Below are positions 24,738 to 33,862 of a stretch of DNA of 64,000 nucleotides, piece after piece. Position 1 is the stretch's first letter. Every line of letters begins with the position of its first letter. A program made the position numbers and the translations under genes. Source of the stretch: an uncultured Alphaproteobacteria bacterium (lineage in GTDB: Bacteria > Pseudomonadota > Alphaproteobacteria > Caulobacterales > Aquidulcibacteraceae); the NCBI GenBank assembly GCA_902826245.1, contig CADEEA010000010.1:1-64000 (forward strand), in the 5' to 3' direction. The notes beneath the pieces were generated by a model, which was not told the DNA's origin, searched no databases, and was given only the letters and a program-made list of their open reading frames with translations.

Positions 24738-25196
24738 TCACACCGCACGGCGGCTGCGCAGCCAGTGCAGGATCGCCCAGGCGTGCGCTTCGTGGCGTAC
24801 TTTGAGAATGGCTTCGCTGGGCGCCATCCACACCAAGGCATGGTCAGGTTCCGAGGGTTCGCCATCGTCGGCGGACAACTCCGCCTCGTAGAAGGTGGCG
24901 AGTGAGTTTCTGGGTTCGCCTTTGTTGATCCAATATTGGCCAGCCCTGCCCAGCACGCGCGTCGGCCATACGGTGAGGCCAGTTTCTTCGTCGAATTCGC
25001 GCATCAAAGCGGCGGCTTCATCCTCGTCCGCCTCAACCCCGCCGCCGGGGAGATCGTACTCCACCGCGTTACGCTTGCCGATCTGCGCAATGGCGATCAC
25101 CGCCTCGCCCCTGGCGCAGACCCCGTATGCGCAGGTGCGCTCGACATAGGTGAGGCCGGACTGGGTCTGCCCGAATTGGAGCGCAAATCGTGTCAT
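24738..25196 (-). CDS. NUDIX hydrolase
   Basis: 152 residues. The Nudix box is complete in GGGVEADEDEAAALMREFDE followed by ETGL (Gly, Glu, Arg-Glu and Glu-Glu-x-Gly positions all correct), so it should cleave a nucleoside diphosphate linked to another group, using Mg. The N-terminal lead and the block DLPGGGVEADEDEAAAL are normal. The ATG at 25196 was preferred over the one nine codons upstream. The substrate is unknown. Convergent with the TIR gene (2-bp gap). Confidence 0.9.
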   Translation of the reverse strand: MTRFALQFGQTQSGLTYVERTCAYGVCARGEAVIAIAQIGKRNAVEYDLPGGGVEADEDEAAALMREFDEETGLTVWPTRVLGRAGQYWINKGEPRNSLATFYEAELSADDGEPSEPDHALVWMAPSEAILKVRHEAHAWAILHWLRSRRAV

Positions 25197-25281
25197 AGGC
25201 AACGCGCTATAAACTGGAACCATGCAAATGGCGACCTGCCGGATTGAACCGGATGCGCGAGCAGCTTAAGGCCGGGACCCA

Positions 25282-26010
25282 ATGAGTTTCGATCCAATCA
25301 ACCCGGTGGCGCTAATCGCCAGCGCCGCCACCGGCGTGGGCGCGGCCTGCGCGCGTGAATTGGCGCAACGCGCCGATGGCGGCCTGATCCTGGCCGACGT
25401 GGACGAATCCGCGCTCGAAGCCTGCGCCGATTCCCTGGATCGCGCGCCGGAACGGGTCTCGACGCTCGCGTTCAATCCGGCCGATCCGCGCCGCTGGGCC
25501 GACGCCGCCGATTTCATCGCCGCCCATTATGGGCGTCTCGACTGGGCGCTGATCGACGCCGGCGCCGCCTTCCCGCGCCACGAGGATTATCTCGAATACA
25601 CCCGCCGCGGGCTCGAGGCGGTCATGCCCTTGATCGGCGACAACCGCGATGGCGGCGCCGTCGTGCTTATGGCTTCCGCCGCGGCGCTCGCCGAGGAATT
25701 GCGCACCGGCGCCGACGGCGGGCTTCTGGATCTGCTTCGCGAAGCGACCCGGCGCGGCGATCGCCGCCAGGTGCGGATCGGCGCGCTGGCCTTCGGCGAC
25801 CCCCAAGCCACAGCCTGGAGCGAGGCGCCTTTGTTCGAGGAATTAGTCCGCTCTAATGGCGGAATCGCCGACGCTTTCGCGCAGATCGGTCAAATCGCGC
25901 CGCCGATCGCGCGCCACCCAGGCGTCACCCTCGCGAACCTCATCCCGATGATGATCTCAGAAGCGTCCGGCGGTGGCGTGCTTGTGGTCGATGGCGGCCA
26001 TACGCTCTAA
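25282..26010 (+). CDS. Degenerate short-chain dehydrogenase (SDR) fold protein
   Basis: 242 residues. The Rossmann fold opens with ALIASAATGVGAACARELAQ, a version of TGxxxGxG, followed by ADVDESALEACADS and DWALIDAGAAF where NNAG is expected. The catalytic Ser could be in VVLMASAAALAEEL, but no YxxxK follows: the position reads GADGGLLDLLREATRRGDRR. The C-terminal GGGVLVVDGGHTL is SDR-like. It is probably not an oxidoreductase. Its stop overlaps the convergent thioesterase gene by 4 bp. Confidence 0.8.
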   Translation: MSFDPINPVALIASAATGVGAACARELAQRADGGLILADVDESALEACADSLDRAPERVSTLAFNPADPRRWADAADFIAAHYGRLDWALIDAGAAFPRHEDYLEYTRRGLEAVMPLIGDNRDGGAVVLMASAAALAEELRTGADGGLLDLLREATRRGDRRQVRIGALAFGDPQATAWSEAPLFEELVRSNGGIADAFAQIGQIAPPIARHPGVTLANLIPMMISEASGGGVLVVDGGHTL

Positions 26011-26414
26011 TCATCGGTCATGAAGAGCTGCGCCATCTCCGCGGGCACGCGCTTGAGCCGACGCGTGGCGACGTCCAGCAGGCACCAATCGGACTTGATC
26101 TCGGCGGCGGGCCGGCTCGATTCTGGCGTTGCAATGACAACGAAGCGCGCCCAAGTCGCACCTCGCGGCGCAGCATCGACCCAGGTTCGCCCCTGGGGGA
26201 CAGCGCCTGGAAGCAGCGGCGCGCGGTAGTCCACTTCGTGGCGCACCACCACCCACACATAATTCGCAAGCATGTCCGCGCTGGCGCGGGCGCGCCAATG
26301 CGCTGTGGCCAGAAGTTGCGCCCAGCGCAGATAAACGATGTTGTTGACGTGCCCCAGTTCGTCGATATCGGCGGGATCGATCGCCAAATTTTGGGTGAAG
26401 ACTTCCGGGCGCAT
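26007..26414 (-). CDS. Acyl-CoA thioesterase, 4HBT hotdog fold
   Basis: 135 residues. The hotdog signature is visible: DPADIDELGHVNNIVYLRWA (catalytic Asp of the 4-hydroxybenzoyl-CoA thioesterase branch), then VVRHEVDYRAPLLPGAVPQG. It should hydrolyse acyl-CoA esters, substrate unknown. The ATG at 26414 gives the family N-terminus (MRPEVFTQNL); the frame upstream to 26600 is non-protein and includes a GACAGGCTCAGG repeat half. Confidence 0.9.
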   Translation of the reverse strand: MRPEVFTQNLAIDPADIDELGHVNNIVYLRWAQLLATAHWRARASADMLANYVWVVVRHEVDYRAPLLPGAVPQGRTWVDAAPRGATWARFVVIATPESSRPAAEIKSDWCLLDVATRRLKRVPAEMAQLFMTDD

Positions 26415-26600
26415 GGCGTACAAAACTACATCAGCGAGGGTGAAATTGAAACCAGCGCCGCCGCTGCAAATACCTCGACCGCCAGCATCCCCGCCGCCAC
26501 AGCGGCCCGGCATGGTGCGGCCTTCGACAGGCTCAGGCTGACGCGGACGGGCGCCATGCTTACTGAGGATGGCGTCACGCGAAGCGCGAAGCCGCGCCAA

Positions 26601-26915
26601 TCACGCTTCCGCGGCGAATTGCTCCAGGGCGGCGAGCGCCTCCGCCAGCTCAACGCGCAGATGGTCGAGCGCTTCCGCACACGCAGCGTCCGGCGCGCCC
26701 TCAACCGCCTCGCAGGCGAGCGCCAGCGTCGCCAGGCCGATGCCGCGCGCCGAGCCTTTCAGCTTGTGCGCCGCAGCGCGCCATTCTGCGTCCGAGGCGA
26801 TCCCATCGCCCCAGTTCGCCGCTTGGGCGCGAAACAGCTCGACGATCTCAAGCTGCAGCGCGCGATCGTCGCCGGTCATGTGACGAAAATGCGCGCGGTC
26901 GAGCACGCCGCTCAC
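26601..26915 (-). CDS. Stand-alone Hpt phosphotransfer protein
   Basis: 104 residues from a GTG that overlaps the upstream NnrU stop (GTGA). The Hpt histidine is His50 in WRAAAHKLKGSARGIGL, within a four-helix bundle. N-terminal LDRAHFRHMTGDDRAL and LQLEIVELFRAQ are typical of Hpt proteins that start with a phosphate-acceptor bundle. No hybrid kinase or response regulator is adjacent, so its partners lie elsewhere. The in-frame region upstream of the GTG belongs to NnrU DNA. Confidence 0.85.
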   Translation of the reverse strand: MSGVLDRAHFRHMTGDDRALQLEIVELFRAQAANWGDGIASDAEWRAAAHKLKGSARGIGLATLALACEAVEGAPDAACAEALDHLRVELAEALAALEQFAAEA

Positions 26916-27598
26916 AGCGGCGTCCAAGCGCCATGAAATAGCGCAACCAATCCCGCGATTGCAGCGCCTACCGCCAATCGCCACGCGGACTCAGATAGGA
27001 TAAAGGAATTGCGGCCCTGCACGATTGCGGCGAATGGCACGTTCGAAGTCGCCGCTTCAAACCGCGCCCATGCTTCGGGATTGCGGGCGCGCCCTTTGCG
27101 ATCGATTGAGCGCGCACCAAACAACGCCATCGCGCCCAGCGCGCCGAACAACATCAGCGCAAAGCGCTCCCCGTTGGCGAGCAGATGCCCGACGCTCCAG
27201 AGGCCCACACCCCAAAGGAAAGGATGACGCGTCACGCGAAGCAGGCCCTTGGCGGGCGCCTCCCGCTTCAGGGTCGATTCAAATCCAGCATAGGTAGGAC
27301 CGGGCGAAAGCACGCCGGCAATTGCAAACGCAACGCCTACAAACGCGATCCCCTCGCCGATCCAGCGGGCGACGTTTCCAGGCGCCCACAAGACGTCGTT
27401 CAGCGGATCAAACAGGTCGCGCCGCATCGCGCCATAGGATTGGATCAGCCACGCCAGCAATCCCAATGACGCGACGGAAAATACCGTGCGGTAAGCGCCC
27501 TCACCGATGCGCGACACGATACGCCCACGCAATCCTGTGGCCGAAACGCCAATATGAAGCAGCACAAACGCCGCTAGAGCCGCAGTGAAACTATCCAT
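26912..27598 (-). CDS. NnrU-family membrane protein
   Basis: 228 residues with about six membrane segments. The block GLLRVTRHPFLWGVGLWSVG near residue 120 is the shared RHPxxW motif of NnrU and related isoprenylcysteine-methyltransferase-like membrane proteins. NnrU was first linked to denitrification gene clusters, but most relatives, as here, are elsewhere. The catalytic role is unknown. It is coupled by a 4-bp overlap to the Hpt gene. tRNA-Lys lies 25 bp upstream on the same strand. Confidence 0.88.
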   Translation of the reverse strand: MDSFTAALAAFVLLHIGVSATGLRGRIVSRIGEGAYRTVFSVASLGLLAWLIQSYGAMRRDLFDPLNDVLWAPGNVARWIGEGIAFVGVAFAIAGVLSPGPTYAGFESTLKREAPAKGLLRVTRHPFLWGVGLWSVGHLLANGERFALMLFGALGAMALFGARSIDRKGRARNPEAWARFEAATSNVPFAAIVQGRNSFILSESAWRLAVGAAIAGLVALFHGAWTPL

Positions 27599-27623
27599 AG
27601 GCCGCCGCCTGAGCGATACGCTG

Positions 27624-27699
<76 letters not shown>

Positions 27700-27759
27700 C
27701 ACGCGACTCGCGCCCGCTGCACATAGGGCGATTGCAGGCGTTCGTCTAGAAGTCGTCGA

Positions 27760-30700
27760 TCAGAACTTGAACCGCAACGCGGCATTGATGCTGTGGCGCT
27801 CTATGCGATCGCCAAACTCGCCCTCATAGCTCAGACTGACCGTAGAGAAGCCATTTGTCGCGTCGATACCGAGACCAACGAGCGGCGCGCCTCCCGTATC
27901 AACATCATCGCTCAACACAAAATCCGATCCCCCGCCAACGAAGCGGAAGGTGCGGTCGGCGGCCTCTTCCAGGGCGTTGCTACGGTAGCCCGCATAGAGG
28001 CGAGGCGCCACAACGCTGCCGCCGACATTGAACCTGCTGCTCAACTCAAGTCCCGCTTCGGCCCATAGCCTTTGGGAAAGGCTCTCGTCGGCTTCGTAAT
28101 TCAACCCGACGCCGCCGCCTTCTTCAGCGTAACCTTGTTCCTGCAGCGCCACATAGGTCAGGCTCGCCTGCGGCGTCACAATCATCCAATCAGCAAGGCG
28201 CAGCGGCGCTGACGCCCGCACAGCGGCATGCCCCTCATACGCCCACCATTTGGCGGTCGAGAGCGTGCTGAAACTGTCGCCGATTTCAACAAACCTCCGC
28301 GACTGCATCTGACCGCCGCCCAATCCCGCGACAAGATCGAGGTCGATCGGACCGAGCGCCGTCCCTAGATAGGCGTTGAGCTGCCCGAACGTTGAGGCGA
28401 CTTCACCGTCGCGCCGCCCTTCATCTTTCGCTTCGGATGTCAGAAAGGAAGCAGACAAACCAAACAGGGCGCCATTGTTCAGCGGCCCGTCGATACCCAA
28501 CGCGATGCCGAAACCTTGCCCGCCATATTCCTGACCGTTCGTCGTCTCGGGCGTGCGGCTGACACTGTAACCGATCTCTTGGGCCCAGACCGATACCTCG
28601 TCGATATCTTGCAGGCGCACCGACGCCAGCCGATTTGAACTGGCCGCTTGCGACTGCTGAATTGCAGTCGCCGCAAGCTCCGTGGAAGCGCTGGCGTAAC
28701 TCGGCATCAAGTCTTGATAGGCTTCCTCAAACTCGACTTGGCTGTCGATTTCCGCCAATGCCGCGGCAGCTAATGCGTTCGGACGCAGCGCATCAATCAA
28801 GGGTGCGAAGGCCGCTGCCTGGTTGGCGGTCAGATTGAGTTGCCCCGGGGTCTTCAATAAATAATCGGCCACCAGGGAATTCGCATCACCTGGATCGATG
28901 GCCACTGTAAGGTTGTAAAGGAAGGGCGAGCCCGCTCCGTTGATGGTGCGCTCAACGTTGACGCCGCCAATAAGTCCGCCATTGGCTGTCAATAGTACGT
29001 GCGATCCCGACACCGGCAATCCCTGCGGAACGACGGGCGTTACCAGGGCGCCGGGAGCAAACGTGACGCTGCCGCTAGCGACAATCCTGGAAGACTGGCC
29101 AACAGTTTCCGACAGCTGCAACGAGAGCACCGAATCTGTTCCGAAACTGGCCGACGTGATGTTTGTCGTACCACCTTGGAGCCCGAGCGTGCCGTCGGTT
29201 ACGTTGATCGACAATTGGCCATCGGCATCCGTGAGAACACCACCATAGGTCGCGCCGTTGTTGATATTCAGCGCGTCTGCACCAGCGCCGAATGACAGAT
29301 CGCCATCGATCAGGCCGGCGAACAGGTTCACGACATCCGCCCCCGAACCCAGGCGCACATCTCCGACGATCTGCACAGCAGGACGCGCGTTCACGTCGTT
29401 GTCCACAGCGTCATCGTCGGTGAAAGGGGTGTCTCCGACCAGGTTCAGATTGTCGGCGATCTGATTCAGAGTGACAGCGATTGTGGAGGCCGAGGCATCG
29501 ATGGCCACCGCCGAGCCGGTCACGGGTGGCGCGGGAACGTTGTCGTTAGGGTCGGCGTCCGTCGCTGAAACACTCGCCGTGATCGAGCCGGAATTTGTAA
29601 TTGTCGCGAGCGTGTTCGACTGGTCGCGCACCGCGTAAGCATTGCCAGCCTCTCCAAACAATTGCGCGACGATCGTGCCGCTATTGTTGAAAGCCGGAAC
29701 GTTGGCGCCAGACCCGATGAGCACGGCCGTCGCATTTTTTGAGGTTTCCGCGGTAACGCTTGCGACCAGGCGGCGGCGCGAGAGAATGAGCGGCGCGGTG
29801 GCGTCAACGCCAATCCGGACCCCATATGCATTGCCTTCGATCGCGCCCGCAATGACATCGCCCGCCAGAGCAATCCCTGCCGACGTCGTGACGGTGGCGC
29901 CTGTGCCAGAGCCCGCCACCGAGATCGCCGTAGCATCGAATCCGTCATAAATGCCGAACCCGGACACGGTTCCGCGAACGTAAAGCCCATATGACGACGT
30001 GGTTGGGCCCAGCACCAAGTTCGCCGACGGGTCGGCCTGGATCATCAACGCCGGCGCGCTTCCAAACACCGTAATATTTGCGGAGAGATCGTCGTTGGTA
30101 TCCGCGCCATCATCGAGCACGCCGTCGCCGTCATCGTCGAGGTCGTCTTCGACCCCAACGCCTTCTATCGTTATGCCGCCGGCGACGCTAAAGCGAACAT
30201 CCACCGCCGATCCGCCTTGCAGAAGGTCATCACCCGCTTCAAGCGTGGAGGTGACCGAAGGACGTACTGTGCTGTGGTAACCAGTCACGTTCCAGCCGCC
30301 GTTGATGCGAAGCCTGCCGCCAATAGGGGCGCCAACGATCAAGCCGCTCGAACCTTGTCCCTCGATAGTTATCGCTCCACGCGCCAGGACATCGCCAGAC
30401 ACGCCTCCGCCAGCCCCCCCCAAAATGGAAATGGCCGAAGAATTGTCGCCAGTCACCCTGATGCTGCCGGTGCTGCTGAGATCGCCAGTCAGCGGCGCAT
30501 CCAAACGGATGCCCCCGGAATTGGCGCCTTCGATAGTGATCGTCCCAGCATTGGTGACGCCGCCGTTGAATGTCGCAACGCCGCCCAAGCGGATGCCATA
30601 GCGGTTCGATCCAGTCGCCCAGGCGCCATCAAGGTCGCCGTCATTATCGCCATCGGCGAGCACGTAGGATTCCAGCAGAGAAATAGAGCCCGTGTTCGAT

Positions 30701-31014
30701 ACCGCTTGCGGCCCCGCAAAACCGCCTTGCATTAAAATGCCGGTGGTGTTGTTCGCGTCGTTCGACGCAATGAGCCCGGAATTGGTGACGTTGTTGTTCG
30801 AGTTGATTGTCACCGCGGCTTGACCAGTCGTGACCGTAATCGATCCCCCGCTGGCTATCGTGACATTGCCGGGCGAAACCCCATCCGGTGCAGACGTCGT
30901 GAGCGGGTTGGTCGTCGCTGTTGTGACGTTGACATCGTTTGCTTCGGCATTGCCTGCCGAGACGCCCGCTATGGCCGCGGCGAGACCCGCCAGCTGAACC
31001 GTCTTGATACGCAT
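27760..31014 (-). CDS. Autotransporter (type Va) adhesin-like protein
   Basis: 1084 residues. A signal peptide (1-25) leads to a long passenger rich in Gly, Asn, Thr and Ser with beta-helix-like repeats (NSGLIAS, NTGSISL, NAGTITIEG; about 30-720) and to Asp-rich segments: DGDNDGDLDG near residue 121 and DDLDDDGDGVLDDGADTNDD near residue 290. These resemble calcium-binding loops. The C-terminal autotransporter barrel (about 800-1084) opens with SVWAQEIGYSVSRTPETT and ends ALRFKF, with a final Phe. It should be surface exposed. An upstream gap of 257 bp separates it from the CHASE4-GGDEF-EAL gene on the same strand. Confidence 0.92.
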   Translation of the reverse strand: MRIKTVQLAGLAAAIAGVSAGNAEANDVNVTTATTNPLTTSAPDGVSPGNVTIASGGSITVTTGQAAVTINSNNNVTNSGLIASNDANNTTGILMQGGFAGPQAVSNTGSISLLESYVLADGDNDGDLDGAWATGSNRYGIRLGGVATFNGGVTNAGTITIEGANSGGIRLDAPLTGDLSSTGSIRVTGDNSSAISILGGAGGGVSGDVLARGAITIEGQGSSGLIVGAPIGGRLRINGGWNVTGYHSTVRPSVTSTLEAGDDLLQGGSAVDVRFSVAGGITIEGVGVEDDLDDDGDGVLDDGADTNDDLSANITVFGSAPALMIQADPSANLVLGPTTSSYGLYVRGTVSGFGIYDGFDATAISVAGSGTGATVTTSAGIALAGDVIAGAIEGNAYGVRIGVDATAPLILSRRRLVASVTAETSKNATAVLIGSGANVPAFNNSGTIVAQLFGEAGNAYAVRDQSNTLATITNSGSITASVSATDADPNDNVPAPPVTGSAVAIDASASTIAVTLNQIADNLNLVGDTPFTDDDAVDNDVNARPAVQIVGDVRLGSGADVVNLFAGLIDGDLSFGAGADALNINNGATYGGVLTDADGQLSINVTDGTLGLQGGTTNITSASFGTDSVLSLQLSETVGQSSRIVASGSVTFAPGALVTPVVPQGLPVSGSHVLLTANGGLIGGVNVERTINGAGSPFLYNLTVAIDPGDANSLVADYLLKTPGQLNLTANQAAAFAPLIDALRPNALAAAALAEIDSQVEFEEAYQDLMPSYASASTELAATAIQQSQAASSNRLASVRLQDIDEVSVWAQEIGYSVSRTPETTNGQEYGGQGFGIALGIDGPLNNGALFGLSASFLTSEAKDEGRRDGEVASTFGQLNAYLGTALGPIDLDLVAGLGGGQMQSRRFVEIGDSFSTLSTAKWWAYEGHAAVRASAPLRLADWMIVTPQASLTYVALQEQGYAEEGGGVGLNYEADESLSQRLWAEAGLELSSRFNVGGSVVAPRLYAGYRSNALEEAADRTFRFVGGGSDFVLSDDVDTGGAPLVGLGIDATNGFSTVSLSYEGEFGDRIERHSINAALRFKF

Positions 31015-31271
31015 GCCGGCTCCGTCCCCTTCCCTGAGTGGGCAGCGGGCGGCCCCTCAGACCTGCCCGGACGCGCGGGGTCTGACCCCCGACGCACGTC
31101 GTTTGGCATGCCGGCTTTGGGAATTTTTGTCCAGTATGCGCCACATCAAGGCGAGGCGCTTGGCGGCGCGACAATGTGGCTAAAATCAGACACAACGCAC
31201 TGACGCGCGTAGGACGCGAAATGTCGCCCTGGGGAGAACCCGAAAGGGAGTCTCGACCGGCGCTCCCAAGC

Positions 31272-33557
31272 CTAGCCCAGGTTGCGCGTCAATGGTTTGG
31301 CTAGGCTCGCCTGGGGCGCATTGAACGCCTGCAGCAGGGCGTCGACATCATCTGCCGGCACCGCGCGCGAGAAATAGAAGCCCTGGAGTTCGCTTACCCC
31401 CACAAGGCGCATCGCCTGCGCTTCCGCCTCCGTCTCCACACCCTCGGCGACGATGTCCATGCCCAGGCCGCGCCCGAGCGTGATCACCGATTGGATGATA
31501 GTCATGGAACGGCGACGTTCATCGACGCCGGTGACGAAGGCGCGATCGATCTTGATCTTGTCGAAGCGGAAATCGCAGAGGTAGCGCAGACTGGAGTATC
31601 CGGTGCCGAAATCGTCAAGCGCCACCTTGAAGCCAAGGTCGCGGATTTCCGACAGCACTTGCCGATTGCGCTCGCTCGATTCCATCATCACGCCCTCGGT
31701 GACTTCGAGGATGATGCGATCGGGGTCGATGTCGTGCTCCTCCAGCAGGCGCGCCAACAGACCGACGAGATCCATGTGACGGAATTGGACCGGCGAAAGG
31801 TTGATCGCGACGTCGACCATCGGCCAACGTTTGGCTTCGGCAAAGGCACGCGCGAGAACAAAGGCGCCCAGCGCCGGCATGAGGCCCGCCTCTTCCGCGA
31901 TCGGCACGAACACGCCCGGCGAGATGTCGCCTCGCACCGGATGGCGCCAGCGCAACAGCGCTTCCAAACCGGTAATGCGATTGTTAGCGCACGAGATCAG
32001 CGGCTGGTAATAGAGCGTCAGCTCTTGCCGATTGATGGCGTCGACAAGCTCCATCTCGATCTCGCGGCGCTTCTCGATTTCCGCGGACATATCTGCGGAG
32101 AAGAAGATCGACCGATTTCTGCCGCGTTCCTTGGCCCTGTAGAGCGCGATGTCGGCGTTGCGCATTAAGTCTTGCGGCGTGTCGCCATGCTCAGGCGCGC
32201 GCGCGAGGCCGATGGACGCCGTCATCCGTAGATTCTGGCCGTACAGGTCGAAATTGTGCTCAAACGCCCGCGCCAGGCGGTCGCCGAGCTGCAGAGCCGA
32301 TTCCTCGTCGGCGGCGCGGTGGAGGACCGCGAATTCGTCACCGCCGAAGCGCGCCAGGAAATCACCAGGAATCATGATCGCGCGCAGACGCTCGGCGACC
32401 GCCGTGATCAGCGCGTCGCCGGCCTGGTGGCCTAACGTGTCGTTGACGTCCTTGAAGCGGTCGACGTCAACATAGGCGACCACCGTGAAGCGGCCATTTC
32501 TGGTTTGCACCATGGCGTCGAGCGCTTCCTGCAGACGTTCGACAAAATGGTGCCGGTTTGGCAGCCCCGAAAGCGCGTCGTGCAGAGCCTGATGACGCGA
32601 TTGCTCCTCTCGGTCAGCGAGTTCGACGGAGGCGCGCTTCAAGCGTCTGATCATCAGCCAGGTCAGCATCCCTGCTCCGAGTACGCCGAGAGCAACCAGC
32701 GGCAGAATGAAGAGAAGCAGCGACTGCCCTGGCTTGCGTGGCGTCCAGCTCAGATAACCGATTGGCGTTCCGTCGTCAGCGAGCAGCGGCGTCGACACCG
32801 CGCCATTGGCCGCCGCATTGTCTGCTGTGAGCGTGAGGTCTGGCATCAGCAGCGTGCGCCCCACCGCGGCCATGAAATCCTCGTCCATACGCAGGACCGA
32901 GACCATCAGGTGAGGCTCGCCTTTCAGCACGGAAGCGTCCACGCTCGGCACGATCGCCATCGCGCTAACCACGGCGGGCGCTCCATCGACCCGCAGGATG
33001 TGGCCGGACCATCCCGCGTTGCTTGCGCCCAACAGATTTGAGTAACGTTGCTGGTCGGCGGTAAAGGCGCCGTCCCGCACTCTAAGCCCGGAACCCGCAC
33101 CGCGGGCGGCGCGCACTACCTGTTCGAGAACATGACTACGGCGGCTGTAGGCCGCGGCTGGGTTACGCTGCAACTCGCCGCCAAGAGTGGCGTAGATCGG
33201 CTTGTCGTTGCTATCGACAAGGTAAATCTCGTCGTGGCCGTAGGTTTCGTAAAAATAGAACCCGATATTGGCGCCCACCCACTCCAGATCGAGCGGTCGG
33301 CGTTGAGCGTTGACCACAGCGTCGTCCCACCAGGCGATCGCCTTCTCCTCGTTAAGGACCCGGCTCACCGCCTGATCGAGCGCGTTTTCAACCAATTGAT
33401 GCTCGCGCTTCACCGCGCCACGGTTGGCCGACCACCCCGCATAGGCGACGATAACCAGAAGCAAACTCGCGAACAGCACGAGGGCGCCGCCGATCATGGC
33501 GGTCAGCCTGCTGAGATCATTCTTATAATGAACCGTCTTTTCGCTTGAAGAGCTCAT
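31272..33557 (-). CDS. CHASE4-GGDEF-EAL c-di-GMP enzyme
   Basis: 761 residues. Membrane segments (about 20-42 and 280-302) flank an extracytoplasmic CHASE4 sensor (EEKAIAWWDDAVVNAQRR near residue 75, then IGFYFYETYGHDEIYLVDS). The GGDEF domain has ARFGGDEFAVLHRA, intact, with RNADIALYRAKERGRN. The EAL domain is intact: GLEALLRWRHPVRGDISPG, VAINLSPVQFR, IILEVTEGVMMES, VALDDFGTGYSSL, KIKIDRAFV and DIVAEGVET. It could make and break c-di-GMP in response to an outside signal. Upstream lies an AT-rich gap of 305 bp. Confidence 0.93.
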   Translation of the reverse strand: MSSSSEKTVHYKNDLSRLTAMIGGALVLFASLLLVIVAYAGWSANRGAVKREHQLVENALDQAVSRVLNEEKAIAWWDDAVVNAQRRPLDLEWVGANIGFYFYETYGHDEIYLVDSNDKPIYATLGGELQRNPAAAYSRRSHVLEQVVRAARGAGSGLRVRDGAFTADQQRYSNLLGASNAGWSGHILRVDGAPAVVSAMAIVPSVDASVLKGEPHLMVSVLRMDEDFMAAVGRTLLMPDLTLTADNAAANGAVSTPLLADDGTPIGYLSWTPRKPGQSLLLFILPLVALGVLGAGMLTWLMIRRLKRASVELADREEQSRHQALHDALSGLPNRHHFVERLQEALDAMVQTRNGRFTVVAYVDVDRFKDVNDTLGHQAGDALITAVAERLRAIMIPGDFLARFGGDEFAVLHRAADEESALQLGDRLARAFEHNFDLYGQNLRMTASIGLARAPEHGDTPQDLMRNADIALYRAKERGRNRSIFFSADMSAEIEKRREIEMELVDAINRQELTLYYQPLISCANNRITGLEALLRWRHPVRGDISPGVFVPIAEEAGLMPALGAFVLARAFAEAKRWPMVDVAINLSPVQFRHMDLVGLLARLLEEHDIDPDRIILEVTEGVMMESSERNRQVLSEIRDLGFKVALDDFGTGYSSLRYLCDFRFDKIKIDRAFVTGVDERRRSMTIIQSVITLGRGLGMDIVAEGVETEAEAQAMRLVGVSELQGFYFSRAVPADDVDALLQAFNAPQASLAKPLTRNLG

Positions 33558-33862
33558 AGCTTAAACCAAGCTTAAATGAAAATTACAAACGCATCGGCGA
33601 CAATAAACCACACAATCCGAACATAATGTTACGAGGAGCAAATATTCGTTCCTCAAATACAGTACTAATTCTGGATTAAGCATACTCTCGCTCGCCGCTG
33701 CGTTGAGGCGACAATCTGCAATTAATCTTCGTAAATGCGCATTTAGGCTTGAAATTTTGCCATTTACGCCTTATTAGGGAATTTGCACGCACCGGCTCGC
33801 CCTAAGAGGCGCATGTATTCGGGGGGCGAGCTGCAAGTATAGTTAACGGAGCTGGGTGACCC
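33558..33862. other. AT-rich intergenic region, no gene seen
   Basis: 305 bp with lower G+C than its surroundings, lying between the divergent CHASE4-GGDEF-EAL gene and an acetyltransferase-like gene. It should hold both promoters. An imperfect inverted repeat (GAGGAGCAAAT and ATTCGTTCCTC, about 33633-33654) is the only symmetric site I see. I find no reading frame of protein character. Confidence 0.6.

Noticed and set aside
26415-26600. N-terminal extension of the thioesterase
   Set aside because: The extra 62 residues are low-complexity and include a dispersed repeat half; the family begins at 26414.
33558-33862. Possible small RNA gene in AT-rich gap
   Set aside because: Only one weak inverted repeat is seen and no terminator-like hairpin with T tract.
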